The notes below the pieces were generated by a model, which made no database searches, was not told where the DNA came from, and worked only from the letters and a program-made list of their open reading frames with translations. From an uncultured Clostridia bacterium (GTDB taxonomy: Bacteria; Bacillota; Clostridia; TANB77; CAG-508): a stretch of DNA of 32,861 nt. Shown one piece after another: positions 6,992-14,192 of this stretch; within the stretch, counting starts at the first letter, position 1, and every line of letters starts with the position of its first letter. Location of the stretch: contig CAKPLQ010000014.1 in the NCBI GenBank assembly GCA_934167685.1, positions 1-32,861 of the forward strand. Reading direction: 5' to 3'. The position numbers and the translations under genes are program-made.

Positions 6992-8494
6992 ATGGCAAAA
7001 ATATTTAAAGATGTTTCAAGAACATTTAATGAATTCTTATTAATACCAAATTTAACAGATGAAAGATGTATACCATCAAATGTATCATTAAAAACACCAA
7101 TAGTAAAATACAGAAAAGGAGAAAAAGCAAAATATTATGCAAATGTACCAATGGTATCTGCAATAATGCAATCAGTATCAGGAGAAGAAATGGGAATAGC
7201 ATTAGCTCGTGAAGGTGGAATAGCATTTATATTTGGTGCTCAGTCAATAGAATCACAAGCAGAAATGGTACGTCATGTAAAAAAACATAAAGCAGGATTT
7301 GTAGTAAGTGACTCAAATGTAAAAAGTGGGACAACATTAAGAGAAGTCATAGAATTAGTTGAAAAGACAGGACATTCAACTGTAATGATTACAGAAGATG
7401 GAACTGCAAATGGTAAATTTTTAGGATTAGTAACAGATAAAGATTACAGAATTTCTAGAGACAATTTAGATGCACCAATAGATAATTTTATGACACCAAA
7501 AGATAGCGTAGTTTGGGCAGAAGAAGGATTAAATTTATCAGAAGCAAATGATATTATATGGGAAAAGAAAAAGGAATGTCTTCCAATTTTATCAAAAGAA
7601 GGAAATTTAAAATTTTTAGTATTTAGAAAAGATTATGAAGAAAGAAAACATAATCCAAATTCACTATTAGATGAAGATAAAAGATATATAGTAGGAGCTG
7701 GAATAAATACTAGAGACTATGAAGAAAGAGTACCTGCATTAGTAGATGCTGGTGTTGATATACTTTGCATAGACTCATCTGATGGATATTCTGTATGGCA
7801 AAAAAATACTATCCAATATGTTAGAGAAAAATATGGAGATAGTGTAAAAATAGGTGCTGGTAATGTAGTTGATAAAGAAGGATTTAGATATTTGGCAGAA
7901 GCTGGAGCAGACTTTATAAAAGTTGGTGTAGGTGGAGGATCAATTTGCATCACGAGAGAAACAAAAGGAATTGGTAGAGGACAAGCAAGTGCCTTGATAG
8001 ATGTAGTACAAGCTCGTGATGAATATTTTGAAGAAACAGGAGTTTATATTCCAGTATGTTCAGATGGAGGAATAGTACATGATCATCATATAACAATTGC
8101 ACTAGCATTAGGAGCTGACTTTGTAATGATGGGACGTTACTTTGCACGTTTTGATGAAAGCCCAACAAGAGTTGTGAAAATAAATAATAACTTTGTAAAA
8201 GAATATTGGGGAGAAGGATCAAATAGAGCAAGAAACTGGCAAAGATATGATATGGGAGGAGCTAAGAAACTTTCTTTCGAAGAAGGAGTTGATTCTTACA
8301 TTCCATATGCAGGACCATTAAAAGATAATTTAGACATTACAGTTGCAAAAATAAAATCAACAATGTGTAACTGTGGTGCAATTACAATTCCAGAATTACA
8401 TAAAAAAGCAAGATTGACACTAGTTTCTAATGTTAGTATTCAAGAAGGTAGTGCACATGATGTAATTTTAAAAGAAATTGATAAAACAATATAA
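6992..8494 (+). CDS. guaB: Inosine-5'-monophosphate dehydrogenase
   Basis: 500 residues, full length. It oxidises IMP to XMP with NAD+, the committed step to GMP. The (beta/alpha)8 barrel is interrupted by two CBS domains at about residues 105-220 (VMITEDGTANGKFLGLVTDK, NFMTPKDSVVWAEEGL). The catalytic loop reads GVGGGSICITRETKGIGRGQ with the essential Cys319; IKIGAGNVV-type and SDGGIVHDHHITIALALGAD segments carry phosphate-binding glycines. The loop differs from the common bacterial GPGSICTTR/AGVGVPQ form, marking the ~500-residue class also found in other Clostridia. It has AAAGGAG upstream and overlaps functionally with the nucleotidase gene. A terminator follows. Confidence 0.96.
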   Translation: MAKIFKDVSRTFNEFLLIPNLTDERCIPSNVSLKTPIVKYRKGEKAKYYANVPMVSAIMQSVSGEEMGIALAREGGIAFIFGAQSIESQAEMVRHVKKHKAGFVVSDSNVKSGTTLREVIELVEKTGHSTVMITEDGTANGKFLGLVTDKDYRISRDNLDAPIDNFMTPKDSVVWAEEGLNLSEANDIIWEKKKECLPILSKEGNLKFLVFRKDYEERKHNPNSLLDEDKRYIVGAGINTRDYEERVPALVDAGVDILCIDSSDGYSVWQKNTIQYVREKYGDSVKIGAGNVVDKEGFRYLAEAGADFIKVGVGGGSICITRETKGIGRGQASALIDVVQARDEYFEETGVYIPVCSDGGIVHDHHITIALALGADFVMMGRYFARFDESPTRVVKINNNFVKEYWGEGSNRARNWQRYDMGGAKKLSFEEGVDSYIPYAGPLKDNLDITVAKIKSTMCNCGAITIPELHKKARLTLVSNVSIQEGSAHDVILKEIDKTI

Positions 8495-8505
8495 ATAAAT
8501 TTTAT

Positions 8506-8540
8506 GGGTAAGCTAAAATAAGAGAGCTTGCCCTTTATTG
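8506..8540 (+). terminator. Intrinsic terminator after guaB
   Basis: GGGTAAGCT (8506-8514) pairs with AGCTTGCCC (8525-8533), one wobble, followed by TTTATT. It separates guaB from the sporulation operon. Confidence 0.75.
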
Positions 8541-8541
8541 T

Positions 8542-8571
8542 GCATATTTTTTCTTTATTTGGGAAATAATG
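8542..8571 (+). promoter_or_regulatory. Forespore sigma F/G-type promoter for the spoVA operon
   Basis: GCATA (8542-8546), a 15-base spacer and GGAAATAATG (8562-8571). These fit the sigma F consensus (GYWTA and GGNRANAHTR) at every defined position, and sigma G recognises overlapping sequences. It ends 25 bases before spoVAC, which is a forespore gene in Bacillus. Confidence 0.65.
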
Positions 8572-8596
8572 ATTAAAGTAAATAAAGGAGGTCATT

Positions 8597-9061
8597 ATGA
8601 AACCATTAGATTCAAAAAAAGATTATCAAGACTATGTTGATAAAAAATCGCCGAATTCGCCAATATGGAAAAATTGCTTTAATGCGTTTTGGGTAGGAGG
8701 ACTAATTTGTTCAATAGGTCAAATAATTATGGATATATGTAAATATAGAGGGCTTTCTCAAGAAACGTCAGGAACTATAGTTTCTATTTTATTAATAGCA
8801 ATTAGTGCATTTTTAACAGGTCTTAATATATTTAATAAAATTGGAAAATTTGCAGGAGCAGGTTCATTAGTTCCAATTACAGGATTTGCAAACTCTATTG
8901 TTTCGCCAGCTATGGAATATAAATCTGAAGGATATGTAATGGGAGTTGGAGGAAAAATGTTTACAGTAGCAGGGCCTGTTCTTGTTTTTGGGATTTCAGC
9001 ATCTATTATTGTAGGATTAATTTATTTGATTTTTAATACACAATCAATTACATTAGTTTAA
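8597..9061 (+). CDS. spoVAC: Stage V sporulation protein AC
   Basis: 154 residues. It is an inner-membrane protein of the SpoVA channel that moves dipicolinic acid into the forespore and out at germination; SpoVAC has been described as mechanosensitive in B. subtilis. Several hydrophobic helices are visible (FWVGGLICSIGQIIMDI, SILLIAISAFLTGLNIF, the final VLVFGISASIIVGLIYLIF). The family signature GKFAGAGSLVPITGFANSIV is present, as is the polar N-terminus (KKDYQDYVDKKSPNSPIWKN). AAAGGAGG precedes the ATG. First of three genes in the compact spoVAC-AD-AE arrangement typical of Clostridia, which often lack spoVAA, AB and AF. Confidence 0.97.
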   Translation: MKPLDSKKDYQDYVDKKSPNSPIWKNCFNAFWVGGLICSIGQIIMDICKYRGLSQETSGTIVSILLIAISAFLTGLNIFNKIGKFAGAGSLVPITGFANSIVSPAMEYKSEGYVMGVGGKMFTVAGPVLVFGISASIIVGLIYLIFNTQSITLV

Positions 9062-9080
9062 TTTTGAAAAGGAGAGAATT

Positions 9081-10082
9081 ATGCAAAAATTAGGAAAACA
9101 AACAATAAAATTTGATACTCCACCAGTTATAACAGAAGTAGCTTCAATAGTTGGTCCTAAAGAAGCAAATGGACCATTAGCTAAATATTTTGACCAATGT
9201 TTAGAAGATGAGTTCTGGGGAGAAAAAACTTGGGAAAAGTCTGAAAGTAAAATAATTAAAGAGACTGTAAATGCAGTAATTGCAAAATCAGGAATAGCAG
9301 TAAGTGACTTAGAATATTGCTTTGCAGGAGATTTATTAAATCAATGTATTTCTTCAAGTTTTGGATTAAGAGAATTGAATATACCATTCTTAGGAATATT
9401 TGGAGCTTGTTCAACATTTGTAGAAGGGCTTAGTTTAGGTGCAATTGTTACAGAAGCATGTGCGCAACATGTTATATGTGCTGCATCAAGTCATTTTTGT
9501 AGTGCAGAAAAACAATTTAGATTTCCATTAGAGCTAGGAAATCAAAGACCACAGACATCTCAATGGACTGTTACAGGTGCTGGTTCAGCTATATTGTCTA
9601 AAACAGGAGATGGACCATTTATTACACATATAACTTCTGGGAAAATTGTAGATATGGGAATTAAAGATGCTAATAATATGGGGGCTGCAATGGCACCAGC
9701 TGCACTTGATACATTAGTTTGCCATTTTAAAGATACAGGTCGAGCACCATCATATTATGATGCAATTATTACTGGTGATTTAGGACATGTAGGAAAAGAA
9801 ATATTAACAGAATTAGCTTTAGACAAAGGCTATAATATAAAGTCAAATTATAATGACTGTGGTGTTATGATTTTTGATAAAGAAAAACAAGACACACATT
9901 CAGGTGGTAGTGGTTGTGGATGTTGTGCTTCTGTATTTTCGGGATATTTTTTTAAACAACTAAAAGATAAAAAGATAAAAAGATTATTATTAATTGCAAC
10001 AGGTGCATTGACTAATTCGACATCTTCTCAACAGGGAGAGAGTATTCCAGGTATTGCACATGCAGTTAGTATTGAAATGTAG
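9081..10082 (+). CDS. spoVAD: Stage V sporulation protein AD
   Basis: 333 residues, full length. It is a soluble, thiolase-fold SpoVA subunit on the outer face of the spore inner membrane that binds dipicolinic acid. The N-terminus (GKQTIKFDTPPVITEVASIV) and GPLAKYFDQCLEDEFWGEK are characteristic. LNIPFLGIFGACSTFVEGLS corresponds to the thiolase-like core, and SGGSGCGCCASVFSGYFF is the conserved Cys-rich segment near the C-terminus. AAAGGAGAG precedes the ATG. There are 19 bases after spoVAC, and the stop codon overlaps the ribosome binding site of spoVAE, so translation is probably coupled. Confidence 0.98.
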   Translation: MQKLGKQTIKFDTPPVITEVASIVGPKEANGPLAKYFDQCLEDEFWGEKTWEKSESKIIKETVNAVIAKSGIAVSDLEYCFAGDLLNQCISSSFGLRELNIPFLGIFGACSTFVEGLSLGAIVTEACAQHVICAASSHFCSAEKQFRFPLELGNQRPQTSQWTVTGAGSAILSKTGDGPFITHITSGKIVDMGIKDANNMGAAMAPAALDTLVCHFKDTGRAPSYYDAIITGDLGHVGKEILTELALDKGYNIKSNYNDCGVMIFDKEKQDTHSGGSGCGCCASVFSGYFFKQLKDKKIKRLLLIATGALTNSTSSQQGESIPGIAHAVSIEM

Positions 10083-10094
10083 GAGGTGGAATTA

Positions 10095-10481
10095 ATGGAT
10101 TGGTTACAAAGTATTTCTTGGATTGGCTTATTAAAGTGTTTTGTTGTTGGTGGACTTATTTGTGTTATAGGTCAGATATTAATAGACAAAACTAAATTGA
10201 CACCTGCTAGAATTTTAGTTGTTTTTGTTACTACTGGTACTATTTTAGGAGGATTAGGAATTTATCAATATCTTGTTGATTTTGCAGGTGCAGGTGCAAC
10301 TGTACCATTAACAGGATTTGGATATAATCTTGCAAAAGGTGCAATAAAAGGTGTTAAAGAATCTGGAATTATTGGGGCATTTACAGGAGGAGTTACAGCT
10401 TCTGCTGGCGGTGTTGCTGCTGCTGTATTTTTTGGATATATTGCTTCTTTAATTTCTAAACCTAAAATGAAAAAAGAATAA
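10095..10481 (+). CDS. spoVAE: Stage V sporulation protein AE (SpoVAEb type)
   Basis: 128 residues. A GTG at 10086 would extend the frame by three codons, but it lies inside AGGAGG (10081-10086); the ATG at 10095 is eight bases after AGGAGG and gives MDWLQSISWIGLLKCFVVGG. Multiple membrane helices and the motif DFAGAGATVPLTGFGYNLAK make it recognisably homologous to SpoVAC (GKFAGAGSLVPITGFANSIV), as known for these subunits. The C-terminal stretch (GGVTASAGGVAAAVFFGYIA) is Gly/Ala-rich. It is the membrane part of the SpoVA dipicolinate channel. Last gene of the operon; a terminator starts seven bases after the stop. Confidence 0.96.
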   Translation: MDWLQSISWIGLLKCFVVGGLICVIGQILIDKTKLTPARILVVFVTTGTILGGLGIYQYLVDFAGAGATVPLTGFGYNLAKGAIKGVKESGIIGAFTGGVTASAGGVAAAVFFGYIASLISKPKMKKE

Positions 10482-10487
10482 AAATTA

Positions 10488-10521
10488 CTCCCCTTATGCA
10501 TTTGCTAAGGGGAGGTTTTTG
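10488..10521. terminator. Bidirectional terminator between spoVAE and the 10537 gene
   Basis: CTCCCCTTA (10488-10496) pairs with TAAGGGGAG (10506-10514) around a 9-base loop. T-runs on both strands serve the spoVA operon and the converging minus-strand gene. Confidence 0.88.
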
Positions 10522-10536
10522 GGGTAAACAGAAGAA

Positions 10537-10863
10537 TCAAGAAAGTATTTGTTCTTCATTAAAACAAAGTAATGCTTCGCCAAGTTGAAAGTACCATTCT
10601 GAGATTAAATGGTAAGCTTCAAGAGGTAAAATATTTTTGTAGTGAAGCCTACGCAATATTCCCTTAATATTAGCTAATTCTTCTTTTAAATATTTAGAAT
10701 TAGGCATAGCAGTGATAAGGAAAACAATATCAATATTTGTTTCTGTTTCTGAAACACTAAGACTATGCAATACTTCTAATATTCGTTGACAGTAAGTCCG
10801 AGCTTCCATCATATCGGTATAAATGGTTTGTAAATCTTGTTTCATAACATTTTTATTTCTCAT
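10537..10863 (-). CDS. Small helical protein of unknown function
   Basis: 108 residues, not recognised. The sequence looks like a soluble all-helical protein (DLQTIYTDMMEARTYCQRIL, EELANIKGILRRLHYK, AYHLISEWYFQLGEALLCF) with no membrane segment or signal peptide. AAAGGGG lies upstream of the ATG at 10863; an ATG seven codons in (MKQDLQ) is an alternative start. It stands alone on the minus strand and shares the bidirectional terminator with the spoVA operon. The even spread of Leu, Ile, Glu and Lys and good codon use support a real gene. Four-helix bundle or TetR-C-terminal-like folds are possible, but nothing in the sequence fixes this. Confidence 0.65.
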   Translation of the reverse strand: MRNKNVMKQDLQTIYTDMMEARTYCQRILEVLHSLSVSETETNIDIVFLITAMPNSKYLKEELANIKGILRRLHYKNILPLEAYHLISEWYFQLGEALLCFNEEQILS

Positions 10864-10993
10864 AAAAAGCCCCTTTCAAAAAATACACATTATGCTACAA
10901 ACACAGTATAACAGATTGTATATATTATGTCAATGAAAATTGTTACAAATGTGTTACAAAAAATACAATTAGATGACATTTTTTATAAAAATA

Positions 10994-11026
10994 TTGACTT
11001 TTTTGCCAAAATATATAAAATATAAT
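10994..11026 (+). promoter_or_regulatory. Candidate promoter for the prepilin-like/peptidase-like pair
   Basis: TTGACT (10994-10999) is followed by TAAAAT (11016-11021, 16-base spacer) and an overlapping TATAAT (11021-11026). It lies 37-68 bases before the start codon at 11063. Two GTTACAAA-type direct repeats lie just upstream (about 10941-10960). Confidence 0.45.
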
Positions 11027-11062
11027 TATTAGAATAGATTTTAAAAAAGGAATGTGATAAAA

Positions 11063-11245
11063 ATGAAAAGTGAAAGTGGAAAAACTCCATTAGAAATATT
11101 AGTAACACTAGCTGTTTTAATAATAATAGGTGGAGTAATAGTTGCAATGTTATATAGTGATTTATCAAGGAACACAGAAAAGACAGAAGACAATACACAA
11201 ATAACAAGTGAAAATGAAACAAATGAAGTAAATGAAATATACTAA
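11063..11245 (+). CDS. Very short prepilin-like (class III signal) peptide
   Basis: 60 residues from the ATG at 11063; the frame can be extended to a GTG at 11054 that is too near the AAAAAGG to be used. The N-terminus MKSESGKTPLEILVTLAVLI has the layout of a type IV prepilin: a short charged leader ending in Gly, Lys-Thr-Pro-Leu, then Glu at the +5 position, followed by an uninterrupted hydrophobic helix (about residues 11-32). The rest is a short acidic, Thr/Asn/Glu-rich tail with no pilin globular domain. The next gene encodes a membrane protein with features of A24 prepilin peptidases. An alternative reading is an ordinary single-pass membrane peptide. Confidence 0.6.
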   Translation: MKSESGKTPLEILVTLAVLIIIGGVIVAMLYSDLSRNTEKTEDNTQITSENETNEVNEIY

Positions 11246-11266
11246 TTAATAGAGAGGGGACTAAAG

Positions 11267-11764
11267 ATGAATATTGCTATATGTATATTTATGAGTTTTT
11301 ATATAATATACTTATTTTTAATAGCTATAATGGATAAAAAATACTTAAAGATAGACAAAAAAGTTAATGTAAGTGGAATAGTAGGAGCAATTATATATAT
11401 TTTATATTTATATATAATTAATCCATCAAGTATGAAAATCAATTTAATTTATATAGGAATATATATTATATTATTGATAGCAGATACATTTATAATAAAA
11501 AGATATGCCAAAGAAAGTTATACAATCGGGATATTGATTTTATTTAATACGATATTAATATTTTCTGGAATAAAAATCTTTGCATACACAGTAGTGTTAA
11601 CTGCTATAGAGATATTAATTTGTATGATATTGGCAAAAGTGCAACAAAAAAATAATGGGCATAAAAAAATAAATATAGGGGAGATTCCTGTAGGATATTT
11701 GTTAGGAACAAGTAATATTTTTACTTTAGTTGCTACATCAATTATTACAATTTATATAAGATAA
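11267..11764 (+). CDS. Polytopic membrane protein, divergent A24 prepilin-peptidase-like
   Basis: 165 residues, with about six hydrophobic segments. Three points resemble A24 aspartyl prepilin/preflagellin peptidases. Asp23 stands just after the first helix (LIAIMDKKYLKIDKKVN). A second membrane-proximal Asp73 (ILLIADTFIIKRY) has spacing from the first close to that of the catalytic pair in archaeal FlaK. The C-terminal segment EIPVGYLLGTSNIFTLV resembles the family's IPFGP-L-LG motif. The usual GxGD around the second Asp is not preserved (LIAD), so catalysis is uncertain. It follows the prepilin-like gene by 21 bases with GAGAGGGG upstream, suggesting a peptidase-substrate pair. The 11785 ROK gene follows closely. 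Confidence 0.55.
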   Translation: MNIAICIFMSFYIIYLFLIAIMDKKYLKIDKKVNVSGIVGAIIYILYLYIINPSSMKINLIYIGIYIILLIADTFIIKRYAKESYTIGILILFNTILIFSGIKIFAYTVVLTAIEILICMILAKVQQKNNGHKKINIGEIPVGYLLGTSNIFTLVATSIITIYIR

Positions 11765-11784
11765 ATTGAAAGGATGATACTAAT

Positions 11785-12684
11785 ATGAAGATAGGAATAG
11801 ATATTGGTGGAAGTCATATAGGAATAGGGCTAGTTGATAACAACGGCTCTATTGTTTTAAAAAAAGAAACGTTTATTAAAGACAAAACAAATATAGAAAG
11901 TAGAATAGAAAGATATATAACAGAAAATGTAATAGAAATATTACAAGCATATGGTGTAAATCAAATAGGAATTGCTGTGCCTGGAACTGTGACTGATAAA
12001 GAAATTATAAAAGCTGTAAATTTAGGAATAAAAAACTATGAAATTGGAACAATTATACAAGAAAATTTGTTAAAACTAGGATATACGGTAGATGTCAAGT
12101 TAAAAAATGATGGCAAATGTGCAGCACTTGCAGAGCAGAAATATGGGGCATTAAAAGGATATGACAATAGTATATTTTTATGTATAGGTACAGGTGTAGG
12201 AAGTGCAGTAATTTTTAATGGCAAATTACTAGAACCTAAAAATGTACCTGGATTCGAGTTTAGTCATACAATAATACATAAAAATGGAGCATTATGTAAT
12301 TGCGGTAAAAGAGGGTGTTTTGAAGTTTATGCCAGCCTAAAAAGATTTAAAGAAAAATTAGTTAAGGAATTCAATTTAAATTCAATAGATGGAGAGTGTG
12401 TAAGAAATTTTATACGTCAAAATCCAGATAATTCAACATTAAAATATATGATAAATAATTATATCGAAGATTTAAGCATAGGTATTTCGAATATAATTAA
12501 TATATTTGAGCCAGAGGCAATATGTCTTGGGGGAAGTTTTGCTGAATATGAAGATATATTATATCAGCCGTTAAAAAAGGCTTTGTTAGCTGGAAACTTG
12601 CTATTTAACAAGCGATGTGATATAATAATAAAACTTGCAGAGTTAAAAAATGATGCGGGAATTATTGGAGCAACACTTATATAA
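11785..12684 (+). CDS. ROK-family sugar kinase (glucokinase-like)
   Basis: 299 residues. The ATP-binding phosphate motif is MKIGIDIGGSHIGIGLVDNN (residues 1-20). VKLKNDGKCAALAE carries the catalytic Asp109, and FLCIGTGVGSAV (132-142) is the second phosphate-binding loop. The ROK zinc site is visible as His161 plus CNCGKRGCFE (Cys171, 173, 178). There is no N-terminal helix-turn-helix, so this is a kinase and not a NagC/XylR repressor. Glucose or N-acetyl-hexosamine is the likely substrate. Pgi, Rpe and a GH57 enzyme elsewhere in the window fit general sugar metabolism but do not fix the substrate. The gene starts 20 bases after the membrane protein gene, with GAAAGGATG upstream. Confidence 0.88.
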   Translation: MKIGIDIGGSHIGIGLVDNNGSIVLKKETFIKDKTNIESRIERYITENVIEILQAYGVNQIGIAVPGTVTDKEIIKAVNLGIKNYEIGTIIQENLLKLGYTVDVKLKNDGKCAALAEQKYGALKGYDNSIFLCIGTGVGSAVIFNGKLLEPKNVPGFEFSHTIIHKNGALCNCGKRGCFEVYASLKRFKEKLVKEFNLNSIDGECVRNFIRQNPDNSTLKYMINNYIEDLSIGISNIINIFEPEAICLGGSFAEYEDILYQPLKKALLAGNLLFNKRCDIIIKLAELKNDAGIIGATLI

Positions 12685-12703
12685 AGTTGATGAATAGAGA
12701 TGG

Positions 12704-12734
12704 TTGGAAAATAATTCTTTTCCAATCTATTTTT
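12704..12734 (+). terminator. Intrinsic terminator after the ROK kinase gene
   Basis: TTGGAAAA (12704-12711) pairs with TTTTCCAA (12718-12725) around a 6-base loop, followed by TCTATTTTTTT. Confidence 0.75.
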
Positions 12735-12763
12735 TTGAAATAAAGAAAGGGATATAGTAAAAA

Positions 12764-14065
12764 ATGAAAAAAGTAAGTTTTTATACGCTTGGATGTAAAG
12801 TAAATCAATATGAAACAAATGCAATGGCTCAAAAATTCAAAGAAGCGGGATATGAAATAGTAGATATGAATGATGATATATCAGACATCTGTATAGTAAA
12901 TACTTGCACAGTAACTAATATGTCTGACAGAAAATCAAGACATTCATTAAGAAGAGTAAAAGAGAAAAATCCTTCTGCAATAATTGCTGCTGTTGGATGT
13001 TATGCACAAGTTGCTAAAAATGATTTAGAAAAAATGCCAGAAATAGATATAGTTTTAGGAAATGAAGAAAAAGCTAATATAGTACAATATGTAGAAAAAT
13101 TCATAGACAGCCAAGATGAAAATAAATTAATAGAAATAGAAGATATATCAAGTAAAAAAGAATTCGAGGATATGGGACAAATTACATATACTGAAAAAAC
13201 AAGAGCATTTATCAAAGTACAAGATGGATGTAATCAATTTTGCTCATATTGTATTATTCCATATGCAAGGGGGAGAGTTAGAAGTAGAAATGCAGAAAGT
13301 ATAATAAAAGAAATTACTCAAATTGCACAAAATGGAATAAAAGAGGTAGTAATAACAGGAATTCATGTTGCATCATATGGTAGAGATTTTGGAAATGAAA
13401 ATGGTTTGATAGAATTATTAGAAAAAATAAATGAGATAGAGGGAATTAAAAGAATTAGATTAGGGTCATTAGAACCTAAAATTATAACAGAAGAATTTAT
13501 GCAAAGATTATCAAAATTAGAAAAAATTTGCCATCATTTTCATTTGTCATTACAAAGTGGTTGTGATGAGACTTTAAAAAGAATGAATAGAAAATATACA
13601 ACAGCTCAAGTTATAGAAATAATAGAGAGATTAAGAAGATACTATGATGATGTAATGTTAACAACAGATATTATTGTAGGTTTTCCGGGTGAAACTGAAG
13701 AAGAATTTGAAACTACATATCAATTTTTAAAAGAAGTAAAATTGTATAAAATGCATGTGTTTCAATATTCTCCAAGAAAAGGAACAAGAGCAGCAGTGAT
13801 GCCAAATCAAGTGGATGGAAATATAAAAGAAGAAAGAAGCAAAAAGTTGATTGAATTATCCAACGAAAATCAGAAAGAATATAATGAGGATTTAATAGGA
13901 AAAGAAGTAGAAGTATTGTTTGAAGACAAAGAAGTAGAAGACGGAAAACCATATTTTAGAGGTCATACTCAGAATTATGTATTAGTAAAATATAAAACAG
14001 ATGAAAATTTAGAAAATACATTGAAAAACGTGAAAGTCTTAGAGCTAGAAGACTTACCTATGTAA
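12764..14065 (+). CDS. mtaB: tRNA (t6A37)-methylthiotransferase, MiaB family
   Basis: 433 residues. A radical-SAM enzyme that converts t6A37 to ms2t6A37 in ANN-decoding tRNAs. The N-terminal UPF0004 domain has its three cluster cysteines (Cys11 in YTLGCKVNQYE, Cys48 in VNTCTVTN, Cys79 in AVGCYAQ). The radical-SAM triad CNQFCSYC is at 156-163, followed by IIPYARGRVRSR. HFHLSLQSGCDETLKRMNR and TDIIVGFPGETEEEF are typical, and a C-terminal TRAM domain covers about 365-430. The VNQYET start and Cys spacing favour MtaB (YqeV) over MiaB or RimO. AAAGGGA is upstream. Repeat pair B begins two bases after the stop. Confidence 0.94.
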   Translation: MKKVSFYTLGCKVNQYETNAMAQKFKEAGYEIVDMNDDISDICIVNTCTVTNMSDRKSRHSLRRVKEKNPSAIIAAVGCYAQVAKNDLEKMPEIDIVLGNEEKANIVQYVEKFIDSQDENKLIEIEDISSKKEFEDMGQITYTEKTRAFIKVQDGCNQFCSYCIIPYARGRVRSRNAESIIKEITQIAQNGIKEVVITGIHVASYGRDFGNENGLIELLEKINEIEGIKRIRLGSLEPKIITEEFMQRLSKLEKICHHFHLSLQSGCDETLKRMNRKYTTAQVIEIIERLRRYYDDVMLTTDIIVGFPGETEEEFETTYQFLKEVKLYKMHVFQYSPRKGTRAAVMPNQVDGNIKEERSKKLIELSNENQKEYNEDLIGKEVEVLFEDKEVEDGKPYFRGHTQNYVLVKYKTDENLENTLKNVKVLELEDLPM

Positions 14066-14066
14066 A

Positions 14067-14143
14067 TGCACCGCAGGGACCGGTTCTCAACGGTGCATTT
14101 GCTATGTATTTTTGCACCGTTGAGAACCGGTCCCTGCGGTGCA
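14067..14143. repeat. Paired palindromic repeat, locus B (exact inverted pair)
   Basis: Unit 1 is 14067-14097 and unit 2 is 14113-14143. Unit 2 is the exact reverse complement of unit 1 over all 31 bases, with a 15-base loop between. Here the arm next to the core is CCGCA on one side and CAACGG on the other. It lies directly after mtaB. Confidence 0.93.
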
Positions 14144-14157
14144 AGTGTAATAAAAAC

Positions 14158-14184
14158 ACCCCACAGAAAATGTTTCTGTGGGGT
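14158..14184 (-). terminator. Intrinsic terminator of the RelA/SpoT-like operon
   Basis: ACCCCACAGAAA pairs with TTTCTGTGGGGT around a 3-base loop (14158-14169 with 14173-14184). On the minus strand it is followed by GTTTTTATT, eight bases after the stop codon of the synthetase gene. Confidence 0.88.
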
Positions 14185-14192
14185 TGAAAGGT

